A program made the translations under genes and the position numbers. A stretch of DNA of 64,000 nucleotides. It comes from Paraktedonobacter carboxidivorans (lineage in GTDB: Bacteria > Chloroflexota > Ktedonobacteria > Ktedonobacterales > Ktedonobacteraceae). This document shows, piece by piece, positions 8,541 to 17,577 of the stretch (position 1 is its first letter; every line of letters starts with the position of its first letter). The stretch is from contig JBEVTI010000005.1 in assembly GCA_041156125.1 (NCBI GenBank), positions 168,990-232,989 of the forward strand, read 5' to 3'. The notes below the pieces were generated by a model. It worked only from the letters and a program-made list of their open reading frames with translations, was not told the DNA's origin and ran no database searches.

Positions 8541-10985
8541 TTAGAGCCAGGGAACGTGCAAAATATTGAGCACTCTGCGTACCAGACCAGAATTCATCTC
8601 TTCCATATGCAGCAAACGCGCCGTTACCAGGAAAGCCAGAGAGCCAAGTCCCAGCTCGATCAATAACTTGAACAGGGCAGTTAGAATGCCTGGAATAAAC
8701 AGTTTAGTTGTGGTCGTCGTGTCAAACAGATGATCAAGACTTATACGCGCCACAAATAAGACCAGCGCCATGATACCGGAAGCTAGCGCGGCCCGCCCGA
8801 AAAAGCCCAGCAGTGAATGCAGATCAAAGCCCTCTATGCGCTGAGACAGCAGCATAAAGAGCACCAGCGCCTCCAGAATGCCGGCAATCGAGGTTGAAAA
8901 CGCCAGCGCGCCCATACCCCATTGCACCCCAAAGGGGGCCATAATGCCCAGCAGAATGATGCTCAAAGCGATTTTCAAGATAAACTGGGCCACGCTGATC
9001 GTCACAGGCGTCCGGCTATCCTGCAAGGCATAGAAAGAACGCGTCAATATCTCTACCGCTGCCAGAGCCGGTAAGCCAAGCGCGAAAAAGAGCAACGCGA
9101 CTGAGGTAAATTGAGCCGCATCCAGGGTAAAATTTCCGTGCTCTAAGAGTGTCTGCACGATGGAAAAAGAGAGAACCATCAGGCCAACGCCAGAGGGAAT
9201 GGTTAGGAAAAGAATACCGCGCAAGGTTTCGAGAATAATGCTGCGCACCCGATCCAGGCGGCCACGCGCGACATAACCTGCCAGGGTCGGGAAGGCTGCG
9301 GTGGAAACAGAAGAGCCAAAGATCGAGACTGGCAAAAGCAAAATCGAAAATGCCTGAAAGTACTCATTAATCAAGCCTGTGAGCACATGGGCAACCACGA
9401 CCGCTCCCAGAAATGAGAGCAGAAAACGATCGACCCCGGTACTAAACGAGAGCATAACCGCGTTAATAATGCGCGGAACCATCTGACGCATAATCTGAAT
9501 CACGCCGGGATGACGCCAATCAAAGACAAAAGTATAGCGCATGTTAACCCTGGAAAGACCTGGAATCTGCACGCTAACCTGTAAAATCGCCCCCAGAACC
9601 ACGCCAAAGGTGGCCGCGTAGACTGCCGCATCCGCAGGCGAGGTGCTGGTGGTATGAAAGGTCATGAAGAAACCGGGCAAGAGACCAAGATCCAGACCAA
9701 TGTTATAGAGCACCGCGCCTAGAGCTGTGCGCGTAAAATCCTGCTTGGTATTCAAAATTGCGCCAACGATTACACCTGAGCCAAGAACAATAGCCTGAAC
9801 CAGCATAATGCGCGTTAAAGTCACAATTAAATTAATCTCGTCGGCATGAGCACCATGAGAGTAGATCGGCACCAGAATAGGCGCCAGAAAAAATCCCACG
9901 ATGGAGAAAGCAATCATGATCAGCACAGAAAGATTCAACGCGCTACTGGCGACGTGCCAGGCAGTTTTGTCGTCCCTACGACCCACAGAATAGTATGTAA
10001 AGACTGGAATGAATGCCGAGCTGAGCGCGCCACCCGCGACAACCGTATAAATCAGGTTGGGGATGAGATATGCCTGTAAGTAGGCATCGCCCTGGAGGCT
10101 TTTCCCAAATACATAGGTGAAAAGAAAGGTCTGTAGCAAACCCAGGACACTGCTCAGCATCAAAGCGCCGCTAATTACCGAAGAGGCGCGTGCAACTTTG
10201 ACTCGTTGGAGCATCCCTGTATCCTGTGCTGGCTCAGTTGCTGGCGCTGGCTGTGGACCCGGGTACAGGGCCGCTGAGTGTCCCGCGGGTCGCGGCTGCG
10301 CGGACTGAACCAGGCCACCAGCTGCAGCCTGCGAGGAGGAAGGGGGTACACGCGGCTCCAGCGGAGTTTCTGGAGCAACGCTACCTATCTGGCCTGGCGT
10401 TGCCCTGGCTGGGGGGGGAAACGTGCTTCTATTTTCGGGCAGCGTTTCCGGGTCCGAGCGGCGAAACGAGGTAGTTGCATCTGGACTAAGACGCCTCTGC
10501 TGGCGACGCATACGATCTTCGCGTAACTGCTGCAAACGCGCCTGGCGCAAAAGCGGCATGGGCTGCGAGGGCTGAGGAATGCTGATCGAATGATACTGAA
10601 TACTTTGACTATACCCCAGCGAACTCCCCATATCCATTGTCAGGTCAGGATAATAAGTATCATCAGGATACTGCGAGAGAGAGAAATTTGCCTGATCAGG
10701 CAGATGTCCTGATGGATTCCTGGGATCAGGCCCCGTATAGCCTGGAGGCGGGCCTGCCGGTGGACTCGCGGGCACTGACTGATTGTACACATTCTGCTGA
10801 TTATTGGGGCCAGACCCACGATAAGCAGGTGGCTGCCCAGGGGGCACACTAGCTGGCCTCTGAGGATTATATTGATTATTCAGATCAAACGTATAATAAC
10901 CAGGTGGCTCCTGAGGCTGGGGCCTGTCAGGATATTGCTGAGGAGCCTGAGGCTCCTGCTGTGGCTGCTGTTCGTCGTTTCTCAC
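8541..10985 (-). CDS. murJ: Lipid II flippase MurJ/MviN with long Pro/Gln-rich N-terminal extension
   Basis: The C-terminal part of about 530 residues, from MLQRVKVARASSVISG onward, is a MurJ/MviN membrane protein with about 13-14 helices of the MOP exporter fold. It should flip lipid II across the inner membrane for peptidoglycan synthesis. Ahead of it stand about 270 residues rich in Pro, Gln, Tyr and Gly, which look disordered and cytoplasmic. I chose GTG at 10985 because AAAGGGA precedes it by 6 bases; the frame extends to a TTG at 11048 without a ribosome site. Such an extension is unusual for MurJ, although actinobacterial MviN proteins also carry extra domains. Confidence 0.85.
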   Translation of the reverse strand: MRNDEQQPQQEPQAPQQYPDRPQPQEPPGYYTFDLNNQYNPQRPASVPPGQPPAYRGSGPNNQQNVYNQSVPASPPAGPPPGYTGPDPRNPSGHLPDQANFSLSQYPDDTYYPDLTMDMGSSLGYSQSIQYHSISIPQPSQPMPLLRQARLQQLREDRMRRQQRRLSPDATTSFRRSDPETLPENRSTFPPPARATPGQIGSVAPETPLEPRVPPSSSQAAAGGLVQSAQPRPAGHSAALYPGPQPAPATEPAQDTGMLQRVKVARASSVISGALMLSSVLGLLQTFLFTYVFGKSLQGDAYLQAYLIPNLIYTVVAGGALSSAFIPVFTYYSVGRRDDKTAWHVASSALNLSVLIMIAFSIVGFFLAPILVPIYSHGAHADEINLIVTLTRIMLVQAIVLGSGVIVGAILNTKQDFTRTALGAVLYNIGLDLGLLPGFFMTFHTTSTSPADAAVYAATFGVVLGAILQVSVQIPGLSRVNMRYTFVFDWRHPGVIQIMRQMVPRIINAVMLSFSTGVDRFLLSFLGAVVVAHVLTGLINEYFQAFSILLLPVSIFGSSVSTAAFPTLAGYVARGRLDRVRSIILETLRGILFLTIPSGVGLMVLSFSIVQTLLEHGNFTLDAAQFTSVALLFFALGLPALAAVEILTRSFYALQDSRTPVTISVAQFILKIALSIILLGIMAPFGVQWGMGALAFSTSIAGILEALVLFMLLSQRIEGFDLHSLLGFFGRAALASGIMALVLFVARISLDHLFDTTTTTKLFIPGILTALFKLLIELGLGSLAFLVTARLLHMEEMNSGLVRRVLNILHVPWL

Positions 10986-11198
10986 TGGACATCCCTTTAT
11001 ACTGCAAAACTGGTGCCTATTATATGGCCTGAATGGGATTGAAAGCAAGCCGGGAATGCATTTGGGCTATCTTCTCTAATGGTCCTTTAGCATAAACATT
11101 ATATGTTTTTTTATTGATTGTAGCACATATCAGGGCAAAGCACGGGATGTTCTCCCTCCAATTGTCTACAAGAGATAGGAAGCTGAGATACATAAGAT

Positions 11199-11248
11199 AT
11201 AAAGATCAGGGGTTACAGGCTCGCGAGCCTGCAACCCCTGATCTTTAT
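11199..11248. terminator. 25-bp inverted repeat covering the stop codon of the MFS gene
   Basis: Arms 11199-11223 and 11224-11248 are complementary with one mismatch and meet at GCTCGCGAGC. The stop codon of the minus-strand MFS gene (11245-11247) lies inside one arm. It probably ends that transcript ahead of murJ. Confidence 0.7.
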
Positions 11249-12609
11249 TTTACCCCTTTTACCTGGCGGATAATCAGTGTGCCAAGCACAAAGTAGACCA
11301 CTGTGACCAGGAAAAGCACTGTATAACCATAGTGGTTGGGCAGACCGCGCAAGAGTTGGAGTATCAACGCGCCACTTGTGATGCCAACGACCTGCGGAAT
11401 GATGCCCATGGCTGACCAGAGACCCAGAAATTTGCCAGCCTCATCCGTTGGAGGCAGGACATCGCAGGTCAGCGCCCAGTCTACGCTCGAATAGGCGCCA
11501 TAGCCAATGCCAAAACAGGCGCCTGCCAGCAACGCCAGGCCCTGCGAAGGGAAGAGAATAAAAATCAGGCAGACGACTGACATCACCGCGCCTGAGAGAT
11601 AGACCAGGCCCTTACGACCATAGCGATCAGAAACCCAGCCAGCAATCAATGCGGTCGGCAGAGCCGCGATTAACAGCACAGGCTGAAAAAGCGCGCCGTT
11701 AAATTGCTCGCCGGAAAATGCTGTACCGAAGAAGAGTATCTTCACACCAGGCCCACCCAGCACATCGTCAAAGTAATACTGTAAGAAGTAAAAAATACCC
11801 CAGATGCCCATCATCAGCAATAAACGCGCCAGCAAGACCCACGAGAGATCGGGATATTGCGTCGGGTTGAAGAGAAAACGCTTGAGTACCGTTCTTAACT
11901 CAAATCTGGCCGTGCTATGTAAAGGTATCTCCTTGACTGTAAAAATGGTATACACGACAAAAGCGATCTGTACGACTGCGATAATCAAAAAGATCTGCAC
12001 AATCTCGCTGCGGTAGACAGCGAATGTGTCGTGCTTATTCACGATCAGGCCAGCCACAATTGAGCCAATCGCTGTTCCCAGGAGGACAAAAAGACCATTC
12101 AGGCCGGCTGTCACTCCGCGCTGACGCGGCGGCACATTATCGGCAATGATCGCGCTCCAGGGTGAATTGGCGATGTTATTGGTCAATTGCAAGCAAAAGA
12201 AGAGAACGATAAAAGCGATAAGCAGGCCTGTTGAGGAAAACCAGGCCGGGGCAAAGGCAAAGAGCACAAGCACCGGGATGTTGAAAATAGTGCCAATGAT
12301 CATAAACGGGCGTCTGCGTCCCATACGAAAGGTGGCATAGTCGGAGATCGCCCCGATCAGCGGATTGACGATTACCGCAACCAGCGTGCCCCAGATCACA
12401 ACCAGGGCCAGGTTGATATCTTTGTCGGCATCTCCCAGAAACTTGACGACCATGCTGGGCAGGACTACAGCAAGTAGAGCCTGCCAGTGGAAATTATTGG
12501 CGATCCAGAAAGCGTTGAGGTTTACTTGCTGCAACAAGGAAACACGCCGCAGGGGCGCGGGACTACTTTCGCGGGCGGCAACTTCGCCGGAGGGTTCACT
12601 GATTTCCAT
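11245..12609 (-). CDS. MFS transporter (GPH/SLC45-like sugar carrier)
   Basis: About 454 residues with twelve hydrophobic helices. The loop after helix 2-3 reads SDYATFRMGRRRPFMIIG, the signature of glycoside-pentoside-hexuronide and SLC45-type carriers. A second copy of the loop motif reads GWVSDRYGRKGLVYLSG. It is probably a cation-coupled sugar symporter; the substrate is unknown. I chose ATG at 12609 after GAGAAAGAG; the frame runs upstream to 12684 with a Cys/Arg-rich stretch that is unlikely to be translated. Confidence 0.8.
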   Translation of the reverse strand: MEISEPSGEVAARESSPAPLRRVSLLQQVNLNAFWIANNFHWQALLAVVLPSMVVKFLGDADKDINLALVVIWGTLVAVIVNPLIGAISDYATFRMGRRRPFMIIGTIFNIPVLVLFAFAPAWFSSTGLLIAFIVLFFCLQLTNNIANSPWSAIIADNVPPRQRGVTAGLNGLFVLLGTAIGSIVAGLIVNKHDTFAVYRSEIVQIFLIIAVVQIAFVVYTIFTVKEIPLHSTARFELRTVLKRFLFNPTQYPDLSWVLLARLLLMMGIWGIFYFLQYYFDDVLGGPGVKILFFGTAFSGEQFNGALFQPVLLIAALPTALIAGWVSDRYGRKGLVYLSGAVMSVVCLIFILFPSQGLALLAGACFGIGYGAYSSVDWALTCDVLPPTDEAGKFLGLWSAMGIIPQVVGITSGALILQLLRGLPNHYGYTVLFLVTVVYFVLGTLIIRQVKGVK

Positions 12610-12738
12610 GAACGTTTCTCTTTCTCTCGCACATCGAGAGTTGAAGGACGAGCCTCCTGCGCAATAACAGGGGTTGGGAAACATTATAGAGCCTGTACAC
12701 TAAATCTTCAAGAATATCAAAGAATATCTGAAAACAGC

Positions 12739-12796
12739 TAAAGCAAGCGCGGAAGTGAATTCAGGCAGACCCGAACTCGCTTCCGCGCTTGCTTTT
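12739..12796. terminator. 24-bp inverted repeat downstream of trxB
   Basis: Arms 12739-12762 and 12773-12796 pair with two mismatches around the loop AGGCAGACCC; it lies directly after the minus-strand trxB stop at 12801, with a T-rich edge. It is likely the trxB terminator. Confidence 0.7.
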
Positions 12797-12800
12797 GACT

Positions 12801-13730
12801 TTATGCCTCTGCCTGGGCCTCCAGCCAGCGCTCCACATCGATGGCCGCGCGACAGCCGTCACCCGCGGCGGTAACGGCCTGGCGATAGCGATGGTCGGTG
12901 ACATCGCCAGCCGCGAAGACACCGGGAATGTTAGTCATGGTGTTCTCAACCGGCACCAGATAGCCAGCCGGATCGGTATCAATCAACCCCTTGAACAGGG
13001 CTGTATTAGGCCTGTGGCCAATGGCCAGGAACAATCCCTCCGCTGGCAGAGTATTCTCTTCATCGGTCCTCAGATTGCGCAGGCGCAGACCCTTGACCCC
13101 CTCATCACCTAGCACTTCCGTCACCTCGCTCTCCCAGACAAAGCTGATCTTGGGATTCTTCATGGCGCGATCCTGCATGATCTTGCTGGCGCGTAAGCTG
13201 TTGCGACGATGAACTACGGTCACATGGGAGGCATAACGCGTTAAGAAGTTTGCCTCTTCCATGGCTGTATCGCCACCACCAACTACAGCTACATCTTTGC
13301 CCTTGAAGAAGAAGCCATCACAGGTCGCGCAAGCGCTCACGCCCCGCCCCTTCAGGCGTGTCTCGCTAGGCAAACCCAACCACTGCGCACTGGCTCCAGT
13401 CGAGATAATCACTGCGCGCGCCTGATATTCGCCAGAGTCGGCGCTTAGTGTGAAAGGCCGCTGGCTAAAATCGACGGACAGCACATCCTCGGTCAACATC
13501 TCGGTGCCAAAACGGCGGGCCTGGGCCTCAAATTTTTCCATCATATCAGGCCCAAGAATGCCCTCCTCAAAGCCAGGGTAGTTCTCAACCTCGGTTGTTT
13601 GCACCAACTGGCCGCCAACCTCATATCCCTGGAACATTAAGACCGACAAATTGGCACGAGCTGCGTAAATGGCCGCGGTATACCCGGAAGGCCCGGAACC
13701 AACTATCACAACATCATATATTTTCGCCAT
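12801..13730 (-). CDS. trxB: Thioredoxin reductase
   Basis: 309 residues from the ATG at 13730 (MAKIYDVV), preceded by GGTGAGGA; an upstream in-frame ATG at 13751 lies before that site. The FAD-binding GSGPSG is at residues 11-16. The redox-active pair is CATC at about 134-137, followed by the NADPH-binding VVGGGDTAMEEA and the C-terminal FAD motif GVFAAGDV. It uses NADPH to reduce thioredoxin in the cytoplasm. The gene stands alone, with no thioredoxin gene beside it. Confidence 0.93.
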   Translation of the reverse strand: MAKIYDVVIVGSGPSGYTAAIYAARANLSVLMFQGYEVGGQLVQTTEVENYPGFEEGILGPDMMEKFEAQARRFGTEMLTEDVLSVDFSQRPFTLSADSGEYQARAVIISTGASAQWLGLPSETRLKGRGVSACATCDGFFFKGKDVAVVGGGDTAMEEANFLTRYASHVTVVHRRNSLRASKIMQDRAMKNPKISFVWESEVTEVLGDEGVKGLRLRNLRTDEENTLPAEGLFLAIGHRPNTALFKGLIDTDPAGYLVPVENTMTNIPGVFAAGDVTDHRYRQAVTAAGDGCRAAIDVERWLEAQAEA

Positions 13731-13932
13731 AGCAAATCTATCCTCACCCATTTAATTATGAATTAAACCAAACTGTTCATATAGAATAACACACAAAGAC
13801 CCTGTTTTATGCCTTAAAATTTCCTCACTATCGCACAGGGCAGACAGATAGAGTGAGCGCTCGCCTGATCCTACCTCAAGATAGCAGGGTAAGCGAGTCA
13901 TAATTGAGCAACCCTACGGCGACCGTGGCGCT

Positions 13933-14886
13933 CTATGATGCGCGCGCGAAGGCTAGAGACAGAGTAGTGGCGATCTCTGCTAATGCCTCGTGGCTACGCT
14001 CAAAAACACTAAACATGCGGAAGAAGCCGTGAAGCATACCATTGTAGCGCGAGAGTTGGGTAGGAACACCAGCTTCTTGCAGGCGGCGGGCGTAGTGCTC
14101 GCCCTCGTCACGGACAGGATCGTATTCAGCGGTGATGATCAGGGCGGGCGGCAGACCAGTAAGGTCACTGGCCCGCAGGGGCGCGGCATAGGGATGGGAA
14201 CGATCCTCTGGCCGACTCAAATATTGGTCCCAAAACCAGAGCATGTCCGCGCGTGTCAGACCGTAGCCCTGCGCGTATGTAGTATATGAGGCAGTTCCAG
14301 GCTCATAGTAATCGGTCTCGCCATAGATCAGCACTTGCTGGCAAAGATGCGGCCCACCCCGGTCGCGGGCCATCAGCGCGACAGCGGCGGCCAGGTTGCC
14401 GCCAGAGCTGTCACCGCCCACGGCGATGCGTGTTGGATCGGCGTTGATCTCGCCCGCGTGTTGCGCGACCCAGCATGTGGCCGTATAGCAATCCTCCGGC
14501 GCGGCGGGAAAGGGATGTTCAGGCGCCAGGCGATACTCTACTGAAACTACCAGGCAAGCAGCGCGGTTGGCCAGCGCGCGACACACGGGATCGTGTCCCT
14601 CAATGCTACCCAAAACCCAGCCGCCAGCGTGAAAATAGACCAGGACAGGCAGTAAAGCAGCCTCGGCCCCTATAGGCGTATAGATGCGCACAGGCAGGTC
14701 ACCCGCCGGGCCAGGCAACAGACGATCCTCAAGCGCGGCCACCTGTTCAGGCTGGCCTGCCTCGTCTAGCGCGCTACGCACTGATGCGCGGCGCTGTTCG
14801 GCAAGCGTGAGCACGAGATCTGTGCTCGCGTCAGCCGCTACTGAGGCCGCGCTTAGATAAGCGACAACCTGTGGATCAAGGGGCAT
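13933..14886 (-). CDS. Alpha/beta-hydrolase, hormone-sensitive-lipase (HSL) family esterase
   Basis: About 317 residues from ATG 14886, which follows AAGGAAAG. The oxyanion motif is YFHAGGW (residues about 85-90, with Ala where HGGGW is usual). The nucleophile elbow is GDSSGGN (Ser about 160). An Asp in YDPVRDEGE and a His in MLHGFF complete the triad. SVEYRLAPEHPFPA is characteristic of the HSL/bacterial esterase group. It hydrolyses short-chain esters in the cytoplasm. It lies 39 bases after the GNAT gene on the same strand, so the two may be co-transcribed. Confidence 0.85.
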   Translation of the reverse strand: MPLDPQVVAYLSAASVAADASTDLVLTLAEQRRASVRSALDEAGQPEQVAALEDRLLPGPAGDLPVRIYTPIGAEAALLPVLVYFHAGGWVLGSIEGHDPVCRALANRAACLVVSVEYRLAPEHPFPAAPEDCYTATCWVAQHAGEINADPTRIAVGGDSSGGNLAAAVALMARDRGGPHLCQQVLIYGETDYYEPGTASYTTYAQGYGLTRADMLWFWDQYLSRPEDRSHPYAAPLRASDLTGLPPALIITAEYDPVRDEGEHYARRLQEAGVPTQLSRYNGMLHGFFRMFSVFERSHEALAEIATTLSLAFARAS

Positions 14887-14925
14887 AGTGACTCTTTCCT
14901 TCTTACTTACATATGCCACGCCTAT

Positions 14926-15525
14926 CTAAACGCGGCGCATGCTGGCCTCAAGTTCCGCTTTAACCTGCGGCCATTCGCTCTCAATGATACTATAGTACAC
15001 GGAATGACGATAGGAGCCATCAGGCATGAGCATATGGTTACGCAAGATCCCTTCCTTGACTGCTCCCAGGCGCTCAATAGCTCGTTGCGATTGCAAATTG
15101 AAATGATGAGTTTTCAACTGCACGCGTATAGCTCCAAGTTGCTCAAAGGCATGGCTCAAGAGCAGATACTTACATTCGGTATTCATTCCGCTACGCTGCA
15201 CTGAGGGGGCCAGCCAGGTACTCCCGATCTCCAGGCCGCGATCATGCAGCACAATGCTCAGGTAACGCGTCTCGCCAACTATGCGCCCCCTGGCAAGATC
15301 AAGCGTCACAAAGGGCAGACACAGCCCCTGCTCCTGGAGTTGGAGAGTGGTCGCTACCAGTTGCTCCATCTGCTCTACTGAACGAGGCTGGCGAACCAGC
15401 ATATACTGCCAGAGATCTGGCTTTTCCAGACTAGCTGCGTATAACCCGGCTGCGTGCTCCAGGAGCAAAGGTTCCAGGCGTACCACGCGCCCTGTCAGAG
15501 TGATTGGCTCGATCTGCATCAACAT
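14926..15525 (-). CDS. GNAT N-acetyltransferase (RimJ/RimL-like)
   Basis: 199 residues with GGAGGAAAG before the ATG. The order of elements fits the RimJ/RimL branch: LTGRVVRLEPLLLEHA at the N-terminus, IVGETRYLSI in the middle, and GSTWLAP, AIRVQLKTHHFNLQSQRAIERLG and VKEGILRNH towards the end. It is expected to transfer acetyl from acetyl-CoA to an amine; the target is unknown. Confidence 0.85.
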   Translation of the reverse strand: MLMQIEPITLTGRVVRLEPLLLEHAAGLYAASLEKPDLWQYMLVRQPRSVEQMEQLVATTLQLQEQGLCLPFVTLDLARGRIVGETRYLSIVLHDRGLEIGSTWLAPSVQRSGMNTECKYLLLSHAFEQLGAIRVQLKTHHFNLQSQRAIERLGAVKEGILRNHMLMPDGSYRHSVYYSIIESEWPQVKAELEASMRRV

Positions 15526-15637
15526 GGCTTTCCTCCGTTACGCAAGATTTCAGCCTATGTTAACAAACTCTACAAGCGAGCAAAACAGCCAATTTCCTCA
15601 GAAAGAACAGGCCAAATACATGGCCTGCCAGGTTCTG

Positions 15638-16714
15638 TCAACTTTGCAAGACGCGCAAAATATCCTCGACGACTACCCCTAAAGGCTCAAGTGGGACATG
15701 TTCCTGCGCAGAATGCTCAGCGGCTACCCCGGTTGAGATTGTGAATGTTTTGACGCGTGGACGAAAAGCAGCTGTATCGCTACCAATAAATGTTGGCCGC
15801 AAGAGCAATTCCTGACCACGCCTGGCCAGCACTTCGCGATAGAGGCGTAGCAGCGGCTCGTTCTCATCCACAATATAGCTGCCGCAATGGGGATTGCAAG
15901 CAATTTTTACGCTGCCCCCATGCTGCTGAGCAGCCGCTTCAAAGGCCTGGTGAATTGCCTGCATATAGCGCTGACGAGCCTCAGGGGGTTCAAAGCTGCG
16001 CAATTCTCCTTCAATCTGCACTTGAGCTGGTACAGCATTGCGCGCGCTTCCCGCGCTGACACGCCCTAGCAGGATGCGCGTCTGGTCATTATTGAACGAG
16101 CCATGAGGATACTGAGCCGCGTGCAGTATCTCTAAAGCGTTGACAGTCTGGGAAAGATCTTTGCCGGGATGGCCTGTGCGTCCGCTAATCTCAATATCGA
16201 AGGCCACATACATTGCTGCTTGTGAAACCACTACGCCAGCTTCAAATGCGTTATCAAAGACAATGCCTGCGCTGACATCCCAGGGCGTGGGATCAAAAGC
16301 GCTTGCCCCATACAGTCCTGCCTCTTCTCCAACGGTAAAAACCACTACCAGTGGTGGATGAGGAAGCTGCTCTTCCAGCACACGAGTTAAGATCTCCAGG
16401 ACAAGAGCGATGCCCGCGGAGTCATCGGCTCCCAGATTCGTTAGGCCGTCGCTATAAAGCACCCCATGCCGCAAAACCGGGGTATGAGCCAGTCCAGGGG
16501 GCACACGATCCATGTGAGCGTTGAGTAAGATTGGGCTGCCCTTACCTGGCAGCATGGCGATCAAGTTGCCAGCAGTATCAACCTGCGAGGTCAGGCCCAG
16601 GCGAGCCAGGCACTGCTCTAAATACGCGCGTACCTGCTCTTCGTGTCCCGAAGTGCTGGGCAGGCCGACCAGTTCCACCAGCGTCCGATAGAGACGCGTG
16701 GGTATTACAGACAT
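15638..16714 (-). CDS. M20-family metallopeptidase (PepT-like)
   Basis: 358 residues from ATG 16714, directly after AAGGAGGA; an in-frame ATG at 16735 precedes that site. Metal ligands are visible in LLNAHMDRVP (His about 67), NLGADDSAG (Asp about 97), FTVGEEAG (catalytic Glu about 130) and near the end in AAEHSAQEH. A dimerisation insert lies between about residues 170 and 280. It is probably a cytoplasmic zinc di- or tripeptidase; the exact substrate is unknown. Confidence 0.85.
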   Translation of the reverse strand: MSVIPTRLYRTLVELVGLPSTSGHEEQVRAYLEQCLARLGLTSQVDTAGNLIAMLPGKGSPILLNAHMDRVPPGLAHTPVLRHGVLYSDGLTNLGADDSAGIALVLEILTRVLEEQLPHPPLVVVFTVGEEAGLYGASAFDPTPWDVSAGIVFDNAFEAGVVVSQAAMYVAFDIEISGRTGHPGKDLSQTVNALEILHAAQYPHGSFNNDQTRILLGRVSAGSARNAVPAQVQIEGELRSFEPPEARQRYMQAIHQAFEAAAQQHGGSVKIACNPHCGSYIVDENEPLLRLYREVLARRGQELLLRPTFIGSDTAAFRPRVKTFTISTGVAAEHSAQEHVPLEPLGVVVEDILRVLQS

Positions 16715-16800
16715 TGAAAATCCTCCTTCATGCATAGTTTATCCACATTATGGCATATAGCAGGCAAGCATTTATTGACAAGAGACACTGTTGCATTTTG

Positions 16801-17304
16801 CTATGAGATCTTTTTTCGCCTGAAAGCGAAGAAACGGCGCTTCGGCTGTGGCTGGCGTACGCGCAAATAGTCATTGAGAATGTTGATGGTGACCGGCGCA
16901 AAGCGGGTGCGCAGTTCATCTTCGCTCAGCCAGCAGGGATTACCTTCGGGATTCTGACGTAGCTCTCCTTCAACAACTTCAGCCATAAAGGCAAAACAAA
17001 TATTGCTCATCTGAGTCATGTTGGCGCTGGCATGCGAGTAGATGCCGATCAATTCGGTGGCGCGCAGGGTGAGACCAGTCTCCTCATATCCCTCGCGCTC
17101 GGCTGCTTGACGCGGCTTCTCATTCCAGCTCATAAAGCCGCCGGGAAAGGTAGTGCGCTCATGCGGCAACTCTATAGCCAGAAATTTTCCCTCTTTTTCC
17201 ACAACAACGCACGCGCTCCCAAAGGGGGGAAGCCTGCCGCCCAATAGTTTATTCAGCAAATTAAAGAAAACGCTCGTACTGCCCTTAAGTAGATTGTATA
17301 GCAT
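16801..17304 (-). CDS. Nudix hydrolase
   Basis: 167 residues. The Nudix box is visible at about residues 56-78: GFMSWNEKPRQAAEREGYEE followed by TGL, fitting GX5EX7REXXEEXG. The N-terminus is hydrophobic and the C-terminus basic (QPKRRFFAFRRKK). It should hydrolyse a nucleoside-diphosphate derivative; the substrate cannot be told. The gene converges on no neighbour and is followed by the M20 peptidase 86 bases on. Confidence 0.85.
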   Translation of the reverse strand: MLYNLLKGSTSVFFNLLNKLLGGRLPPFGSACVVVEKEGKFLAIELPHERTTFPGGFMSWNEKPRQAAEREGYEETGLTLRATELIGIYSHASANMTQMSNICFAFMAEVVEGELRQNPEGNPCWLSEDELRTRFAPVTINILNDYLRVRQPQPKRRFFAFRRKKIS

Positions 17305-17526
17305 AGCTGTCTATCCTTTTTTCTTCTTACACTACCTGGCGCTGCGAATAGAGACAATCTCTACCACAATAGGGCGTTATGCTTAATCCATTGTTTCGCC
17401 AGTTTGTTGGGACAAGCAAAGCATTATTCGTCACTTTTCTCATTGCCTTGTCGCAGATCTTCCGCTATAATCCATACATCAAAAAATTCAGATAGTAAAA
17501 TTTTAAGCCTATGAGGCAAGCAGAGA

Positions 17527-17552
17527 ATGTCCATTACGGACATTTTTATTTT
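17527..17552 (+). promoter_or_regulatory. Small terminator-like hairpin in the leader of the subtilase gene
   Basis: AATGTCC and GGACATT pair around a 4-base loop, followed by T-rich sequence, about 25 bases before the start codon. It may be an attenuator or only a chance hairpin. Confidence 0.3.
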
Positions 17553-17577
17553 TTGCGGATAGAGAGGGAATTCATGC

